Source: Vanilla planifolia
Lineage: Eukaryota > Streptophyta > Magnoliopsida > Asparagales > Orchidaceae
NCBI GenBank assembly: GCA_023846275.1
Contig: CM043868.1
Coordinates: 19,315,755 to 19,379,754 of the forward strand
Length of the DNA: 64,000 nt
Direction of reading: 5' to 3'
The position numbers were made by a program, and so were the translations under genes. Positions 46,901 to 59,752 of this stretch are shown one piece after another; the first letter of the stretch is position 1; the number at the start of each line of letters is the position of its first letter. Under the pieces are notes generated by a model, which worked only from the letters and a program-made list of their open reading frames with translations, was not told the DNA's origin and did no database searches.

Positions 46901-49900
46901 AGAAGTTCCTAAGCGAATTATAAGGAAAAATAAAAAATTTGAATGATACAATCAATATGATTGATAACTTCAATATTATAGACTATAAATGACAACCTAC
47001 AATGATATAGACTAAGCTAATGTGTCCCATAATGATGTGATCAAAAGTGAGATGATCCGATTCATTATATGCCACAATAATGATGTTCATAAAATTATGA
47101 CACAAGCTAATATCATCTGTTCTGATATAGACATTGAGATGTATTTTAACAACATGAACCTAATAGCATCAATAGAAAAAACAAACACGGCAAGAAAAAA
47201 TGGTTGAAACTTGGATTCTACCAACCAGATAATTTTGATCCTTCTAATCTTTCTAATAAGGATAATGCGAGAGATGTTTAAGAAAATAAGAAAAGATGGA
47301 ACTGATACAAACGAGAAACTTTCTAATGACAATACACTGGCAGAACAAAATTGAAAAATCACTAGTTACAGGAAGAGATCATTGTTGGACTAAGGAAGAA
47401 CAAAGAAGAGTTTAGGATAAAAAATGGTACTCAAGAGCTTAAAATTGATGAATTAAAATAAAAGTTAGAAAAACAAAACTAAATGCAAGTTTGTAGGAAC
47501 AAAGAGAAATTAACAAATGTATGAAATTCTAGGGTTACTTTAAAAAGAAAGAATGGAGTTATCAAAAAATGAGGCAACAATCAAAGCTCAACTGGAGATG
47601 ACTAACAATTATATTGATATATTTGAGGTTTTTGGATATCTTTAAGATATAACTACGAATAATTGAAAGATTAAAAGTCTCTATAATGCTTATGCGAGCA
47701 TGCAAATGCATTTCAAAATGTTGCCAAGTCATTGATGAATACATGCTTCCTAAAAAGAGTTGCAATGCATATAAGATCATTGTAATTTTCTAAATGAGGT
47801 TCAACTTCATGTTAATGAGGATGAATATAATAGGTCAATACATTTTGTGAAAAGAGTAGAAATGCTCACTCTAAGAAAGGAATGTCTCACCCTTAACAAC
47901 AAGGAAGACATTATCCTTATCAACAAGAGAGGAACCATCTTTAATAAGCTTTTCTACTAAATTTTCTTTTAATCTATTAATAGATTAATAAAAAAATTAA
48001 TTTTTTGCATTTGTATTCTATTCTTCCCATAATAGGATAGTTTTTACATAACAACTAATTAATATTGAGTACAATATCACAATTAAAATGCATGCAAAAA
48101 CAATTCAAGAGATAAAGGAAGAAAGAAATTATCCATTAACCATTGTCTCACTTATTGTAGCTCTCCAATTCATGCTTTCCCATAAACAACCACTTGGTAT
48201 ATCTAGCTGATGTAATGATGAGCATGGCTTGGACGTTGGATTCTAGATAAGATGCCATAAAAATAAGTCTTTGTCAAATGCATCATTGCTCAACCTTCTA
48301 TGAATAGAGAGTATAAATACATCTAGACACCTTTTGATCTTGCTTTCTCATCTTCTACTTTTATTCTCACAAATTAGAATAAAATTCCTATCCATCTTAA
48401 AAAAACCTTTAATTCTTCTATGGTGAGAGCAAGGAAAGAAGGCATAACCTAGATGACAATTTTAAGATTTCTAAGAGGTATGAATAATCCTTCATTAAGA
48501 AAAAAACTTTCAAGAAAATTGTTTCCATTCTTGAATTACTAACTTTGACATTCAAAATTTCTTGTGAGAATGAGCATTTGAACTTTGAGAGTCAAAATAG
48601 GTTATGCATCTTTTGGTCTTTCATGTTCATTGACCCTATTCTTATTATTCTCACCATCTTGAAGAATGCTTAGATTTCTTTGTCTAACTACCTACGAAAT
48701 TATCATTGAACTTTATAGTCTTGGTTAAGCTCGACGGATTGGCTTAAGATTTATAAAGTAAATTGGAGCATAGACCTATTTAGGGATTTGTTCAAACTCG
48801 AGCATGCTAGGAAACATTTAGGCACAATGAGATTAGGCGAGCCAAGAATTCATTTTTACAAACAAACTAGGCTCTTATGGCAATCAAAGGAAGAAATACT
48901 TTTATATTTTGTGCCTAAGATGTCTTATAGTGGGTCCTTGTAAGCCAAGTCAAGAAACTTGAGAGATTTTTCAATTACCAACAAAGGGAACAATATGCAA
49001 GGTAAATGGAAAAAATAAATGACATAGTAATGAAACTACGAAAAATATGGAGTGCCAATAAGCAAATTTACTTATATCATAATACATAACAATAAAAATT
49101 AATTACGAAATACCAATATGAATCATTGGGTACGTTTCCAAATCAAGTACACTATTTTGCTATTTCATGAAGGGAAGAGTAGATAAGGAAAAAAAGAAGG
49201 AACATTTAAGCAATAACTAATTGATGAACAAGCAAAACACATGGCAAGACAAGAATAGCAGGCAAGAAACACAAGTTAGCATGTAGAATAGCTAATGAAC
49301 TGTTTCATACAACGAGGCATAATGTAGCATATGGATATTGGTAGCAAGCAATATATCACAAACAAACAATTACAAATATGAAATATGAATGAAAAATTTA
49401 AAAATGAACTTACAAAACTCAAAAAAATACAAAACAATATTCGAACTTAGGAAAATATTGTTTATATTTTTACATATGCTTACATATTGCATTATTTTTT
49501 TTATTTTTTTAATCTGAGTTAAGCTTATCCTTAATATTGATGAAGAAATAAATAGAGATTATAGTTGACAAATTGAGGATAGTTGTTCCCCTATAATGAA
49601 ATCTTGCCACATTAGTAGGGTTGTTAAAGCATCAACGTTGAATCAAGTTTGATCAATATTATTGAACTGTTCTATAAATTAGGTAAAATATTCCCAAATT
49701 TCTTTTATTATGGGCTTAGATAAAAACTTGTAGATGCTTTCAACTTATTGACTATCTAAATCTATACTTTTATGGCATCATTCTTTTAGCTTAACTCAGA
49801 ATCCAATTCTTGACTTTTTTCTTAGCCAACATAGCCTTTCTATTTGTCTTTCTAGCCTCCCCATAAAGGGATTTAGTAACTTTTTTATGTTGTCTCTGTA

Positions 49901-52900
49901 ATTCAATATTTTCTTTCTATAACTTTTCATTTGTAATGACAATTTTTCATTGCCTAGGATATTGGAATCAAAGCTACTTGGTCTTTTTTGGTTCCTCCAA
50001 TCTTGTTAAGCACTTTTGCTTAGTTTTTAAATTTTTGAATTCCTCCATTGCTTTTTATTTTCTTTCTTGTGAGCCTCTTTCTACAATTTAATTCCCAAAT
50101 TTTCTTTCACAAGTTTTTCTTTTTGATTGTGGTATTTATTTACAAAATTTAATAGTAAACAAACCTTATGACTCATCATCCTAATGCAATTGTTCTTGAG
50201 AACTACACTGATGCTATTCTACAAAAATAGAGTACATTAAGGTTTTTAACTGTAATGTTAAACCATGTAGCAAATCTTACATCATCATTCATTCTTTAGA
50301 GAAATATAGTCAATTAGGCAAAAATTTTCAAGTCCTGAGATTTCACCCTTAGCATCATCTTCGTTTTTTTGGATATAATAGTTGTCTAATCCTTATTCAT
50401 TTATCAAGGAGTCTTCACCATTGAAAATTCTGATATCACATCAAATTTTCACCTAATTTATCATTTTTTTTCTTGTTCTTTCTCAATGACTGTAAAAGGG
50501 CAGCAAGAGGTACTTCGAAACTCTATTTTGATATAAGAAATCAAACCACTCCTCAAAGCTCTTTCTCTTTCGAGCATCTTTATTTTGTGGTTATTGCTAA
50601 TCTTTTCAAAGAAACTAAACCAATTAACGTAGAAGGCCATATATTGTCACATGCAGGCTTTCTATTTTCACTTTATGATCTTTTAAGTTTTTACCTTCTT
50701 TGGAGCAAGAGGTGCTTGCTATAGAGTAACAAATATAGCTTGAAGATTTGTCAGTAGTTTTTGTGTTTTGGTTTATTAGATGATCCACTTCATGACTATC
50801 AATATAGAAGAATCAACATTTGCAATAGTTTTGTTTCTAGCAAGTATTCTTCTTCTTTATTGTACTAGGTCCACCTTGTATGTTACCTACTTGGCATTGG
50901 CATTCAAGCTAGTCTTCTCATCTATCCTTGAGCAACTTTTGCTCGTGTTTGCTCCACTATATTGTCCCCTTCTCTTCTTGCCTCCATTTGGTACCCCTAA
51001 GAAGTAAGCCTTGAATAAAATCTTGTTGGAAGCCTTCATGCTTATCAAGAAATGTCAACATGCTAAACAAGTCCACTCCCCACGAAATTCCTATTTGAGA
51101 ACTTCCATTTGATAAGTTCCACCTAAGACTTGCCCCTTTCTATCCTAGGCCATATTGGGACGACTACTATCCCGCTAAAATCAACCATATCTCCTGACAA
51201 GGCCAATTGAACCTCTTTTGTCAAGTCAATTGCCCCACAATCCACATTAAACAATCTTAGTTTTCTCAACTTATCCTTTTATTGTTGTTCCTTTAACTTG
51301 TATATTAATTAACTATCCAACCACTTAACTTGTCCATTATCCCATCAAATTCAACCTTCTAAATTCTCCCATCACATGTCAAGTCAAAGTCCTCTCCTAA
51401 ATGACCTATTAGCTATTTCCCCTTTAAATCTTCCTAAAAGTTCTTAAAAAAAGAGAGAAAAATAAGAGTTGGAATAAGTAGAGTGTTGGTATAAAGATGC
51501 GATCCCCTATTCGTACTTAAAGATCGAGTGGAGTTCATTCTGTCAATTGTGGTCATGATTTTTTTCACACTTTTTGAAAATTTTCTGCATTACAAAATTC
51601 TATGGTCAACATGATCTTGCATGTTATTGCTTTGCTTCACTAGCTCCATTCGACAAATCTAGGAGCCTCCGCATTCCTTTCCACCGCAACACCTTGTTCA
51701 ATATAGAAAGGTTCAACTGAAGGTTATTGTATTACCCCCATGTTAGATATCTCTCTAACTCTCTTAGTTAATTCATCCATCAATTGGTTTTTATTTTCTA
51801 AGAATTTAAAGAAACTCAATATGCTCAAAATTTGCAACTTCCTAGACAAGGTGAAGATACTTATTCAAGATTTCATCTTTGGGATAAATTCTCATCTTAT
51901 TTAGCTAATCATCAATTACGAATCATTGAAGACTTCAAGATTATCTATGAGTACTAGAGCATACCATAACTTTACAATTAATGCTTCATACTTTGTTCAA
52001 TTGTTAAATAAAAATGGCAAGATGTGCTTCAGAATGATTTGCCTAAAATTTTCTAACACAATTCCTATGCCAACTTGCTCTTTTGTAGAAGCTCCATCTA
52101 TAAACAACTTCTATAACTTTTCTTTGAATACATTAAGAGGTGATTCTATAGTTTTGAGCTCTATCACGAAATCCATAAGCACTTGTGCTTTGATTATATT
52201 TATTAAGACAAACTCAAAGTCATACTTCCAACTAAACTGCCCTGTTCTACAGTCTTCAAAAGAGTTTTGATACACTAAAGGTTTATTTTAACAGTTGCGT
52301 AGTCCTAACCTTAATGGTATAAGCTTGAAGGTATCATTGCAACTACTTTAATGTTACAACAAGTGCAAGGGTAACTTTTCAAGGACTGTTACTTGGTTTA
52401 TAGACCCTATAAAACATGACTAGCATCCTAACATGTTGGTAGGATTCTAACAGCTTCATTAGTCGCACAAGGTAGAGTAGAACTTTATTGGCCCTTGAAC
52501 TATTAAGAAGTGCCACACTAACCAAATAATCTTTTAATTATTGTGAAGACTTTTCACAATCTTTGGTTCATTTCATCCTGCTTTTATTCCTAAAACTCTA
52601 TAAAGAAAAGAGGAAATCTGTTGAATGGCATAAACACAAAACTATTTAATCCTGAAATACAACTAGAGCCTAAATATTACATCGATCTTCCTATGGTACA
52701 AAGTTCCAATGTTCTTCCATCCAAGCAGCATAGTCTCCTAACAATTACCATGCTTCGAAATAAAAGCGGATTTAACTTCATAATTCTTAACCATATAAAC
52801 CTAATGGTATCAAGGCAAGGCATCCAAGAAGCCTACGATTGTATATCCTGAAAAAGAAATCAACTAATATATCGTGTAATGACTAACGACCTTTACTTGG

Positions 52901-55900
52901 TTGAGGTACATATAGTCCGAGCACATATGCTAGTTTTTAATGCTTTTATTAATCATTAAAACATTAGTCAGACATTTTAGGTACTGCACTTGTTCCTACC
53001 TAATTAATTTAGCTTTAAGTTTAATGGCTTCCAACCTTTCCGAACAAAATGTATATTTCTTCTGTTTGAGGGGACAATAATCATACAATATTTTGGGGTG
53101 ATGCTGGGCTTCTTGTTGATCAATGTCAGATATATCAACAAGAGAACAAGCACATGCATTAATATATTGCTGAAAGAGAGTCCTCGTATTGACTCTACTT
53201 CATTTAAATTAGAACTTAACGTCATGGTATGCCTGCTACTCTCACGATGGGTTATATTTAGAATGGTCTAGTTAGGGGATATATATCTCTCTGCTTCTTC
53301 CCTATGGAGATGGGGGAAGGACTTATCATAACGAAGTAAAATCAATAGACAATTCTAAGCACTCTTCCAAAAACAGCCTTGTGGTCAACAAGAAACTTAA
53401 TACAAGCAATGAAAACAAGTAACCAGAAATTTGAATGGTGCATTGATAGGGCCCATGACATTGTAAAGTCAGTAATATGAGTCATTAGGTCAGCTCATTT
53501 TCAGAGTGTAAGAGATAATGGTATAATTTCTTCTGGATCCATCTACCTTCGATAAATCGCAAACGATGCTCTTGTCCCCTCATGATATGATTGCAATCAA
53601 ATCCCATCTAATTGAAGGTTGTACTAAAGATGATGTGCATAGAACTTGTATCAATGAGCACCTATTTTCCCTCGAAATTGTTGCTTATAACTATGATAAT
53701 AATTGCCTCATTATATGGGTTGCCCCCAAAGAAGCAAACCATAAGAACTGAAAGTTTAAAGTACTAGGTTGGTTGGTGACTATCCTAGCATATGGATGAT
53801 TATCAAACTTCCCAAAAAGAGGCACAACAAGCAGCTAATAATTTCTTCCAAATATCATAAAGATAATACCAAGTAGAGCTATGGTGTTGATCACCTTCTC
53901 TTACTACATACACGTATCAAAGGAAAACAACTACAAGGAGCATAATAGAATTGCTGATTAGGTACTTGTGAAGCGATTTTCCCACAACCCTTCTCTCATT
54001 TTCTTTACATGCTACATCAATAAAGTCCTTCAGATGCCCTTCACGAAGATACCTGATGATGCTGCTAATTGTACGACATTCATTAGTTAATTGTTTAGTG
54101 TCAGCGTGAAAATGAACATATGCTTGTTAATAGAAAAGACGATTATTTTTTTATGGCAACAAATGACCAATATCGAACTTGAGATACCTAAGCAGCTTAT
54201 CATATTGCAAATAATCAAGAACAATAGAGTTTCATGTGAAATAGTTCATTCTCCTCTCTACCCTGCTTGTCAAATTTTACTTCACATCCCCATGCACTAT
54301 TCACATTTACTGATAGGCATAAAAACTACTGAATGCTGTCAAGAACATCAAATATGTAGCAAATTCTGCTAGATACGTCATTAAGGGAAAAGATTATTGC
54401 ATGTTCAAAATTGGAAATGACTAATATATTGTAAAGGCCAAATGGGACAAATGAACAGTCCAAGCTGTCAAGCAACCGAAGAAGATACCTGCCAGTACAT
54501 ATTAACAGCAATATCCAAAATATTGCCGAGATCATTGACGACTCCTTGTGCCAAACCCATACCTGTAAGGAACAAATATAGTTACCCTTAACATCATATA
54601 AATTGATGACTAAATGTGGCAAACTTGTCTTAGTATTATCAAATTTTTCAAACCATTTTTTTTCTTAATCTAATCATATGATCAAATAGTGAAATTCAAA
54701 CAAATCCACAAAAAAATTATTATATTCCTATAAAACTATGTTTATAAATAAATCATAACGGGAATAGAGATAAAAAATACTAAAATAAAGCCAATGCCTT
54801 CGTCATCATAGCAACATCATAATATTTTAAAACAATTCCAAAATATGATTGTTAAATCAAAATAAAATAAATCATCAAATAAGCTAACAATTATGACCTC
54901 TCAATGCCCTTTTGGATTTCTGTGAAATGAATCAATTTTACTTGTGATTATTAATGTTAAAAAAATACTAAGTCATCGACATAGGCTCAATAGGCAAGTT
55001 ATTTATTTATACAAGTAAATATAAGTTTTGAATCATATCAAATGCTTGATAAATATCGTCGCAAGAAATAAAGTAAAAAATGTCAAGATATCCATGCATA
55101 TAAAGTAAAAATTTCATATAAAAATTATTTTATACTATTTTTCTTATTTGAGCACTTTATTTTCTTTATATAAGTCATTTGATTTCTTTTTAATTTAATA
55201 AGATTTAGAATTTATAACACTAGATCAAGATTGATAGGTAAATTTCACACATCCTTTTGGAACACTTCTTTCTTTGGTTACACTTGTCTAAAATATTTTC
55301 TATTTTAGGCTATGCCTTCTATGAGTTTCTTTGTCTATCCAAAATCCTTATAGACATAGTCTCTCTCCCATAGTGATGATCTCAATTTATTGTCAAAATC
55401 CTTTTCAAAATTAAATATTTCTCATTTTCACTTCCTTGAGAATAAACTTCAATGTCTTAATCATTTTCAAATTTTATGAAAACTCCCATCCTACATGCTA
55501 GTTGATATGCAATCATAAATTTTGTACATTAACACATACCACCATAATAAGAAACTAAGTAAATATTTAACATTTAAGCAATAAAACCATAGGTTCACAA
55601 TATAGAATATGAATTTTACATTCACAACATTATATCAAACATTACAAAGATGTAATTTTTATAGATTCATCAAATCTAGCTACTAAAATCTCTAATATAT
55701 AGACAGCAAAAATCAAGCAAATGCACCACAAGCTCATAATCCCTTACTTTAGGATTGATGTCATGGTTATACCTAGAGTTGAATTATTCTAAAGCCTCTC
55801 ACAAACTCCATCAAGCTCAATGCTTCCTTCCCACCTTGGTTCTACTTGCTAAAATTCCTAAATAAGAAAAACTACAACTTGGAGATTTCACAAAAGCTTA

Positions 55901-58239
55901 GTCACACAATTTTTCTTAACTTCTCACCAAATAGCTCACAAGTCTTAAATGCCAAGCAAAAATCCTCCCCCATTACCAAATACCCTATTTTATTGGTTCT
56001 AATTTTTGCCCATTTGCATTCTTATCCGTTCTCTTGCCTACGATCCCCCAAATAAGCAAAACCATCATTTCCCTTCTTCTCAAAGCACCAAACTTCAATG
56101 AAGTAAAAGTTACCCTAAGCTAGACATTCCTTTTAACTCTCTAGACAATTTTATGATAGACGTCACTATTTCCTGTAATTTCACTCATAGTCCATTAGGG
56201 GAAATTAAATTAGGGATCTTAGAATTAGAAAATATTATATTTTCATTTAAATTTTATTATTTTCGAATTTTTTATAAATTTTTTATACTGTTTCCTATTT
56301 TTTAATAATTTTTATTCTTTAAAAGTCATTTAAATAATTCTTTTTCTCATAAATATGATTTATTTGATAGGCCAAATTTTTACAAAATTAATATCACTGA
56401 ACTTCAAATGAAATATATTATTATTATTATTATTATTTTTTTTTTTTTTATTTTTTTTTTTTCAAATGAAATATATTATTTTTAAGAATAACTCTTATTT
56501 AATAATTTTATTTTCAAAAATACTAATAATAATATTATTCATATAATTTTGACATTCGAATATATGATTGATTTAAATCCAAATTTCATGAAATTTGTAC
56601 ATATGATTTCTAAAAATTTAAAATCTTATATTTGACATTCATCTCCTTCAAGAAATTTATTTTTTATAAAAATTTATGATTTTTCAAAAAATTATAAAAT
56701 AACTTTAAAATTTTCAAAAAAATTATTCAAAATTATTATAAAACTCCATTTTCTTCTCCTTCTTTAAGACTCTCTGATCAACTCTAAAATCAATTTTTTT
56801 TCCTTCAATTTAAGGACCTTAAAAAATTTTTCAAATAATTATTTAAATTATTGCAATAATTTATGACATATTACACTAAAACAACAAGGGAGTCTTAAAT
56901 TACAATTCTACCAACCTCATGGTAAAATGTAAAGCATTTCAAACTAGAAAAAGACCAAGAAAAGGAATATTGTTGAAATAATAATTTAGACATTCACAAC
57001 AAACAAAAGTGGTTTCTAAATCATTTGAAAAAAATTGTCTCAAATAGACATAGAAAGCTAAACTTTATAATAGATCAATCTACAAGAAATTGAAAGATTG
57101 ATGTAATAGGACAAAGAGATTTGACAACTTGGCCTATATAAGAAGTTTATATGGTTTAAGAGGCCCCATATTGCTTAAGTAAAAGTTTCTGGTTGACTAT
57201 ACATTACAATAATGTGATAACATCTTTTCTTCCTTAGAGAAGGAAGAAACTATTGTGCAAACCAAGAATAGGGTACTTCGTGGAAATTTTCATTTCTTTT
57301 TCATCACATAGAAGCAAATCGAATGATGGGCAATGTTTTGATATAAGAAAAAAGAATCTACATCTACACTTGCAAAAAAGGCAAACTTTTTCATGCTGTT
57401 AAAAATTTTGTTGAATAACTGATAAACAGACATAGAGACAAAATCATAAATCAAGCCTTCAAAAGTAAAAGTTCCAATGGCATTTATCAACTGAAGGCAG
57501 GTGATAGCTGGAAAAAAAACAGCACCTTGCAAAAAAAAAAAAAAAAGACAACTAGGACACAAGTAAAATACAAGTGCAATGATAATCCATAGAAGATGCC
57601 TAAACTGCAGTTTCCCAAATGTTTTACGGTTACACATACATAATAATGAATGATTGTGAGGTAGAGTGTTGAAACATTTATGAAAGTAAGAGGCACAAAA
57701 TAGTTTACACTATCAAACCTAAAAATCGTGAAAAGCTGTATCAACTGAAATAGCTACACAAGTAACACCATAGAACAGCAATGAGCTAGTTGTCTTTTAT
57801 CCTCCCATACAATCTGATAGTCCATGGTGCTCTGAATGGGTGATTAACTATGATAGCCCAACTTAGGACTGAAAATAGTCTGTGGGAGAAGAAAATGACT
57901 TGCAATTTAATGGAACCCTAAAAGGAATAGCACCCAAAGCATAGCTTAAGCATCGGAGAGAAGAAGGTAAAATACATTGCAGACTATGATTATTAGTCAT
58001 TTTTGTAGTCAAGCAACATGAATATCCTGGAAAAAGTATCACATGCTAGTTATTTGAATTGCAAAATAAATCTCCCATTTGCTTCAATAATATCAACAAC
58101 TTCAAAAGTGTCATGCAATTACCTTGTAGAACATGTCTATATAAGGCATATTTCAGGGGCTTACCAAAAGCAAGTCTTAAGGCTTACCGATATTGCAAAA
58201 ACATTTATGTAGAAGTCAACCAATGTTGCAGACATCCAA
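43909..58239 (-). CDS. DUF1475 family multi-pass membrane protein, last three exons; 5' part beyond right edge
   Basis: Exons in transcription order: 58188-58239, 54489-54562, 43909-44026 (stop TGA 43909-43911). Borders are GT-AG (TTTGCAG, TCG/GTAAGC, CTTACAG, GGCAG/GTATC, TTACAG) and the phases join, giving the last 80 residues. Readable pieces are WMSATLVDFYINVFAIS, then VWVWHKESSMISAIFWILLL, ICTG, SIATCAYIVVQLFKVSTRG, and a hydrophilic end ...SDSPSE-type tail (SHRKQSGDSPSE). The order PWM.ATL.DFYINV, then VW..YKES.W..A..W..LL.C.GSI.TCAYIV.QLF is the hallmark of plant DUF1475 proteins, small integral membrane proteins of unknown function. Two membrane segments are visible, DFYINVFAIS-VWVW and ISAIFWILLLICTG to AYIVVQLF. 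The first exon or exons, expected to encode the N-terminal membrane segment and a TDG-P-R-ELLTP-like stretch, were not found up to 64000. Introns are 10462 and 3625 bp. The family call rests on remembered motifs. Confidence 0.85.
44027..49500 (-). other. 3' half of the 10.5-kb DUF1475 intron
   Basis: Non-coding intron with a local tandem duplication (45694-46030) and a stretch at about 46.5-48.0 kb whose broken plus-strand frames are Lys/Glu/Asn-rich, possibly old mobile-element sequence. Open frames at 44396-44670 (minus) and 45029-45211 (plus) have no recognised family. Confidence 0.5.
45694..46030. repeat. Tandem duplication, two copies, period 176 bp
   Basis: Copy 1 (45694-45869) and copy 2 (45870-46030) are nearly identical. 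Landmarks are CTCTTCAAAGAGAAATTGTT, TATTTGAGCCAAAAAATTGA and AATGGTGATGAAATATTCT. Copy 2 lacks about 16 bp (CATTCATGAACGCTGG region). Recent event. Confidence 0.92.
49550..51450 (-). pseudogene. Decayed Lys/Glu-rich, coiled-coil-like reading frame
   Basis: On the minus strand, frames broken by stops and shifts read as charged helical sequence (for example ITNEKL, ENIELQRQHKKVTKSLYGEA, RKTNRKAMLAKKK) between about 49.7 and 50.15 kb, with more protein-like but unassigned text near 51.0-51.25 kb (DMVDFSGIVVVPIWPRIERG). The position directly downstream of the gypsy RNase H remnant suggests transposon-associated sequence. No integrase motif was found here. Confidence 0.3.
51850..54240 (-). mobile_element. 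Dead Ty3/gypsy retrotransposon: gag end, protease, partial RT and RNase H, same strand as host gene
   Basis: The remnants are in canonical 5'-3' order on the minus strand, with many stops. The gag zinc-knuckle region is at 54014-54123 (YVHFHADTKQLTNECR, then LREGHLKDFID). The protease is at about 53588-53710 (EAIIIIVISNNFE, VLIDTSSMHIIF; the family has a D-[TS]-[GN]-S-S core and here Gly is Ser). RT covers about 52650-53150: CSERLEAIKLKAK, then MCSDYMYLNQ (family CVDY.DLNKA), VGFLDALP.YH, and VKSAFISKHGNC. Next is the RT-RNase H linker at about 52490-52565 (LKDYLVSVALL). RNase H is at about 51850-52240: KAQVLMDFVIELK, KLFIDGASTKEQVGIGIVLE, then TKYEALIVKLWYALVLI and LEVFNDS. The RT segment that should carry YVDD is missing. 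No LTRs or integrase were found, so the copy is truncated and inactive. Confidence 0.85.
54563..58187 (-). other. DUF1475 intron of 3.6 kb
   Basis: AT-rich intron between exons at 58188-58239 and 54489-54562. It contains an ATT trinucleotide run (about 56419-56437) followed by long T runs. The open frame at 57290-57637 lies within this intron and is not needed for the gene model. Confidence 0.75.
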
Positions 58240-59750
58240 CTGCAAACATAGCGAAGTTAATTTCTTAAACCTTTCGTTATAGCTTATTCTGGTATCAGAT
58301 TTTCAAAGTATCAAGACAAAGTTCATTTGCTTAATACATCAGTGGTGTAAATAAATAACATAACCTCATGGTAGAGAAAACATACTCATTTGCGATAATT
58401 TTAACATGCATGATCTACATGAAAACATCTAAAAAAAAATAAAAAAAAGATCTATCTATCCGTTCAACAGAGAACAACTAGATTTGCTATGAAAAAAAGG
58501 CTCAGAATGATACAGCGAACCAATGTTTGCATGGAGATGAATTGCTTCAATGCTATTCAACTAGACAAGAAGTACGGATCAAACACATAATAGCAGGAAC
58601 TCAAGCCCAAGTAGCACTCATGGCATAACATTCTTTTTATTGCGAAAAAGTAAACAAATCTCTAAGCATTCAAATGAATCCAACTTAGACAACTAAACAC
58701 CTCCAGCTCTTGCAGGGATCACAAAATATGCCTTGCTAGTGACAACCAACTATTGCACACTCGATTAAAAGACTAAGGGTTAATCGTAGGTACATCTCTT
58801 GTATTTGTCCGATTATACGAATGGATCCCTCGAGTTTCATTAATAGAAGATACATCCTTATAGTTTTGTTAATATAGGAAGTAGTTTCTTAATCTTTACT
58901 CTGTTTTTAAATTATCCTCTAAAAATAGTCATATAGGTCTCCATCATTCATAAATTGTATAAACAAGTCCTTTTACAAGAATATAGTTTAGGTTTAAAAA
59001 AGGAATAAAGAAATTATAATGACCTATCTAAACATTAATGAAATTCGAGAGGCCTACGTGTATAATAAGATGAATAAGATAAACCTACATGTAAGTTACC
59101 CAAACATTTTCTTTTTGTGCGAATTGCATACTACTCGGAAAGCATGTATGAATTCAAAAGATCGAATTTCCTTTTCTTGATCAATACCAAGATTAGCCCA
59201 ACAACTGCTAACTATAAAATAAAAGAATAAACCCTTTTTAGTGAGCTTGTAAATAGACCCTTTTCATCTCTTGCTATGAACATAAGCAACTCATTTGATT
59301 ATCAAAATATAGCCAAGTTAGGTTACATTTCATTGTACAAGTATCAATAACACTATATCCATAATAATAATGAGCAAAGTCCAATATATACATACAAAGA
59401 CTTTGAAATTATTGAAATTATATATATATATATATATATTTATGTAAGTATGTATATATGTGTGCATGTGTGTGTACAATAAGAAAATAGTTAGTTATGC
59501 AACCACACTTCTACGGGCTAGAACTAATAAGGGTGCAATGGGGAAACCTTGGTTGGTCATTGTTTGAGATCAACAAGACAGATCATTCCAAGAGCCAAAA
59601 TTGTTCTAATCAATTTAATTAAATGTGTTTTGGGTGCTTTAATTCAATCCAACAACTATTGTTTAGCACAAACCAACTAGCTTGATTTGTTGGGTTGAGT
59701 CAGGACTGTGGTGTGTGGGCCAGCTTTGACAACTCACACAAGAAAAGGTT
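58240..59750 (-). other. Upstream DUF1475 intron: AT-rich DNA with a possible dispersed repeat
   Basis: The stretch at about 58780-59100 (AGGGTTAATCGTAGGTACAT, then GGATCCCTCGAGTTTCATTA) has the look of a non-coding dispersed plant repeat, unclassified. A TA/TG microsatellite lies at 59421-59476. No earlier DUF1475 exon was found. Confidence 0.45.
59421..59476. repeat. (TA)n/(TG)n microsatellite
   Basis: A TATATATATATATATATAT run is followed by TATGTATATATGTGTGCATG and TGTGTGT; directly visible. Confidence 0.9.
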
Positions 59751-59752
59751 TG

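Noticed and set aside
51010-51100. Plus-strand text LIKKCQHAKQVHSPRN resembling the gypsy integrase zinc-finger region
   Set aside because: Opposite orientation to the gypsy remnant, the second Cys is missing, and the expected PWPF/GID sequence does not follow; likely chance.
54489-54562. Alternative reading frame of DUF1475 exon B (GMGLAQGVVNDLGNILDIAV...)
   Set aside because: Open by chance. The other frame gives VWVWHKESS...FWILLLICTG, which matches DUF1475 and joins in phase with both neighbouring exons.
57290-57637. Hydrophobic minus-strand frame (ITCLQLINAIGTFTFEGLIY...) initially taken for an exon
   Set aside because: Lies between DUF1475 exons A and B, which already join in phase. 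It is T-rich and has no matching splice phase.
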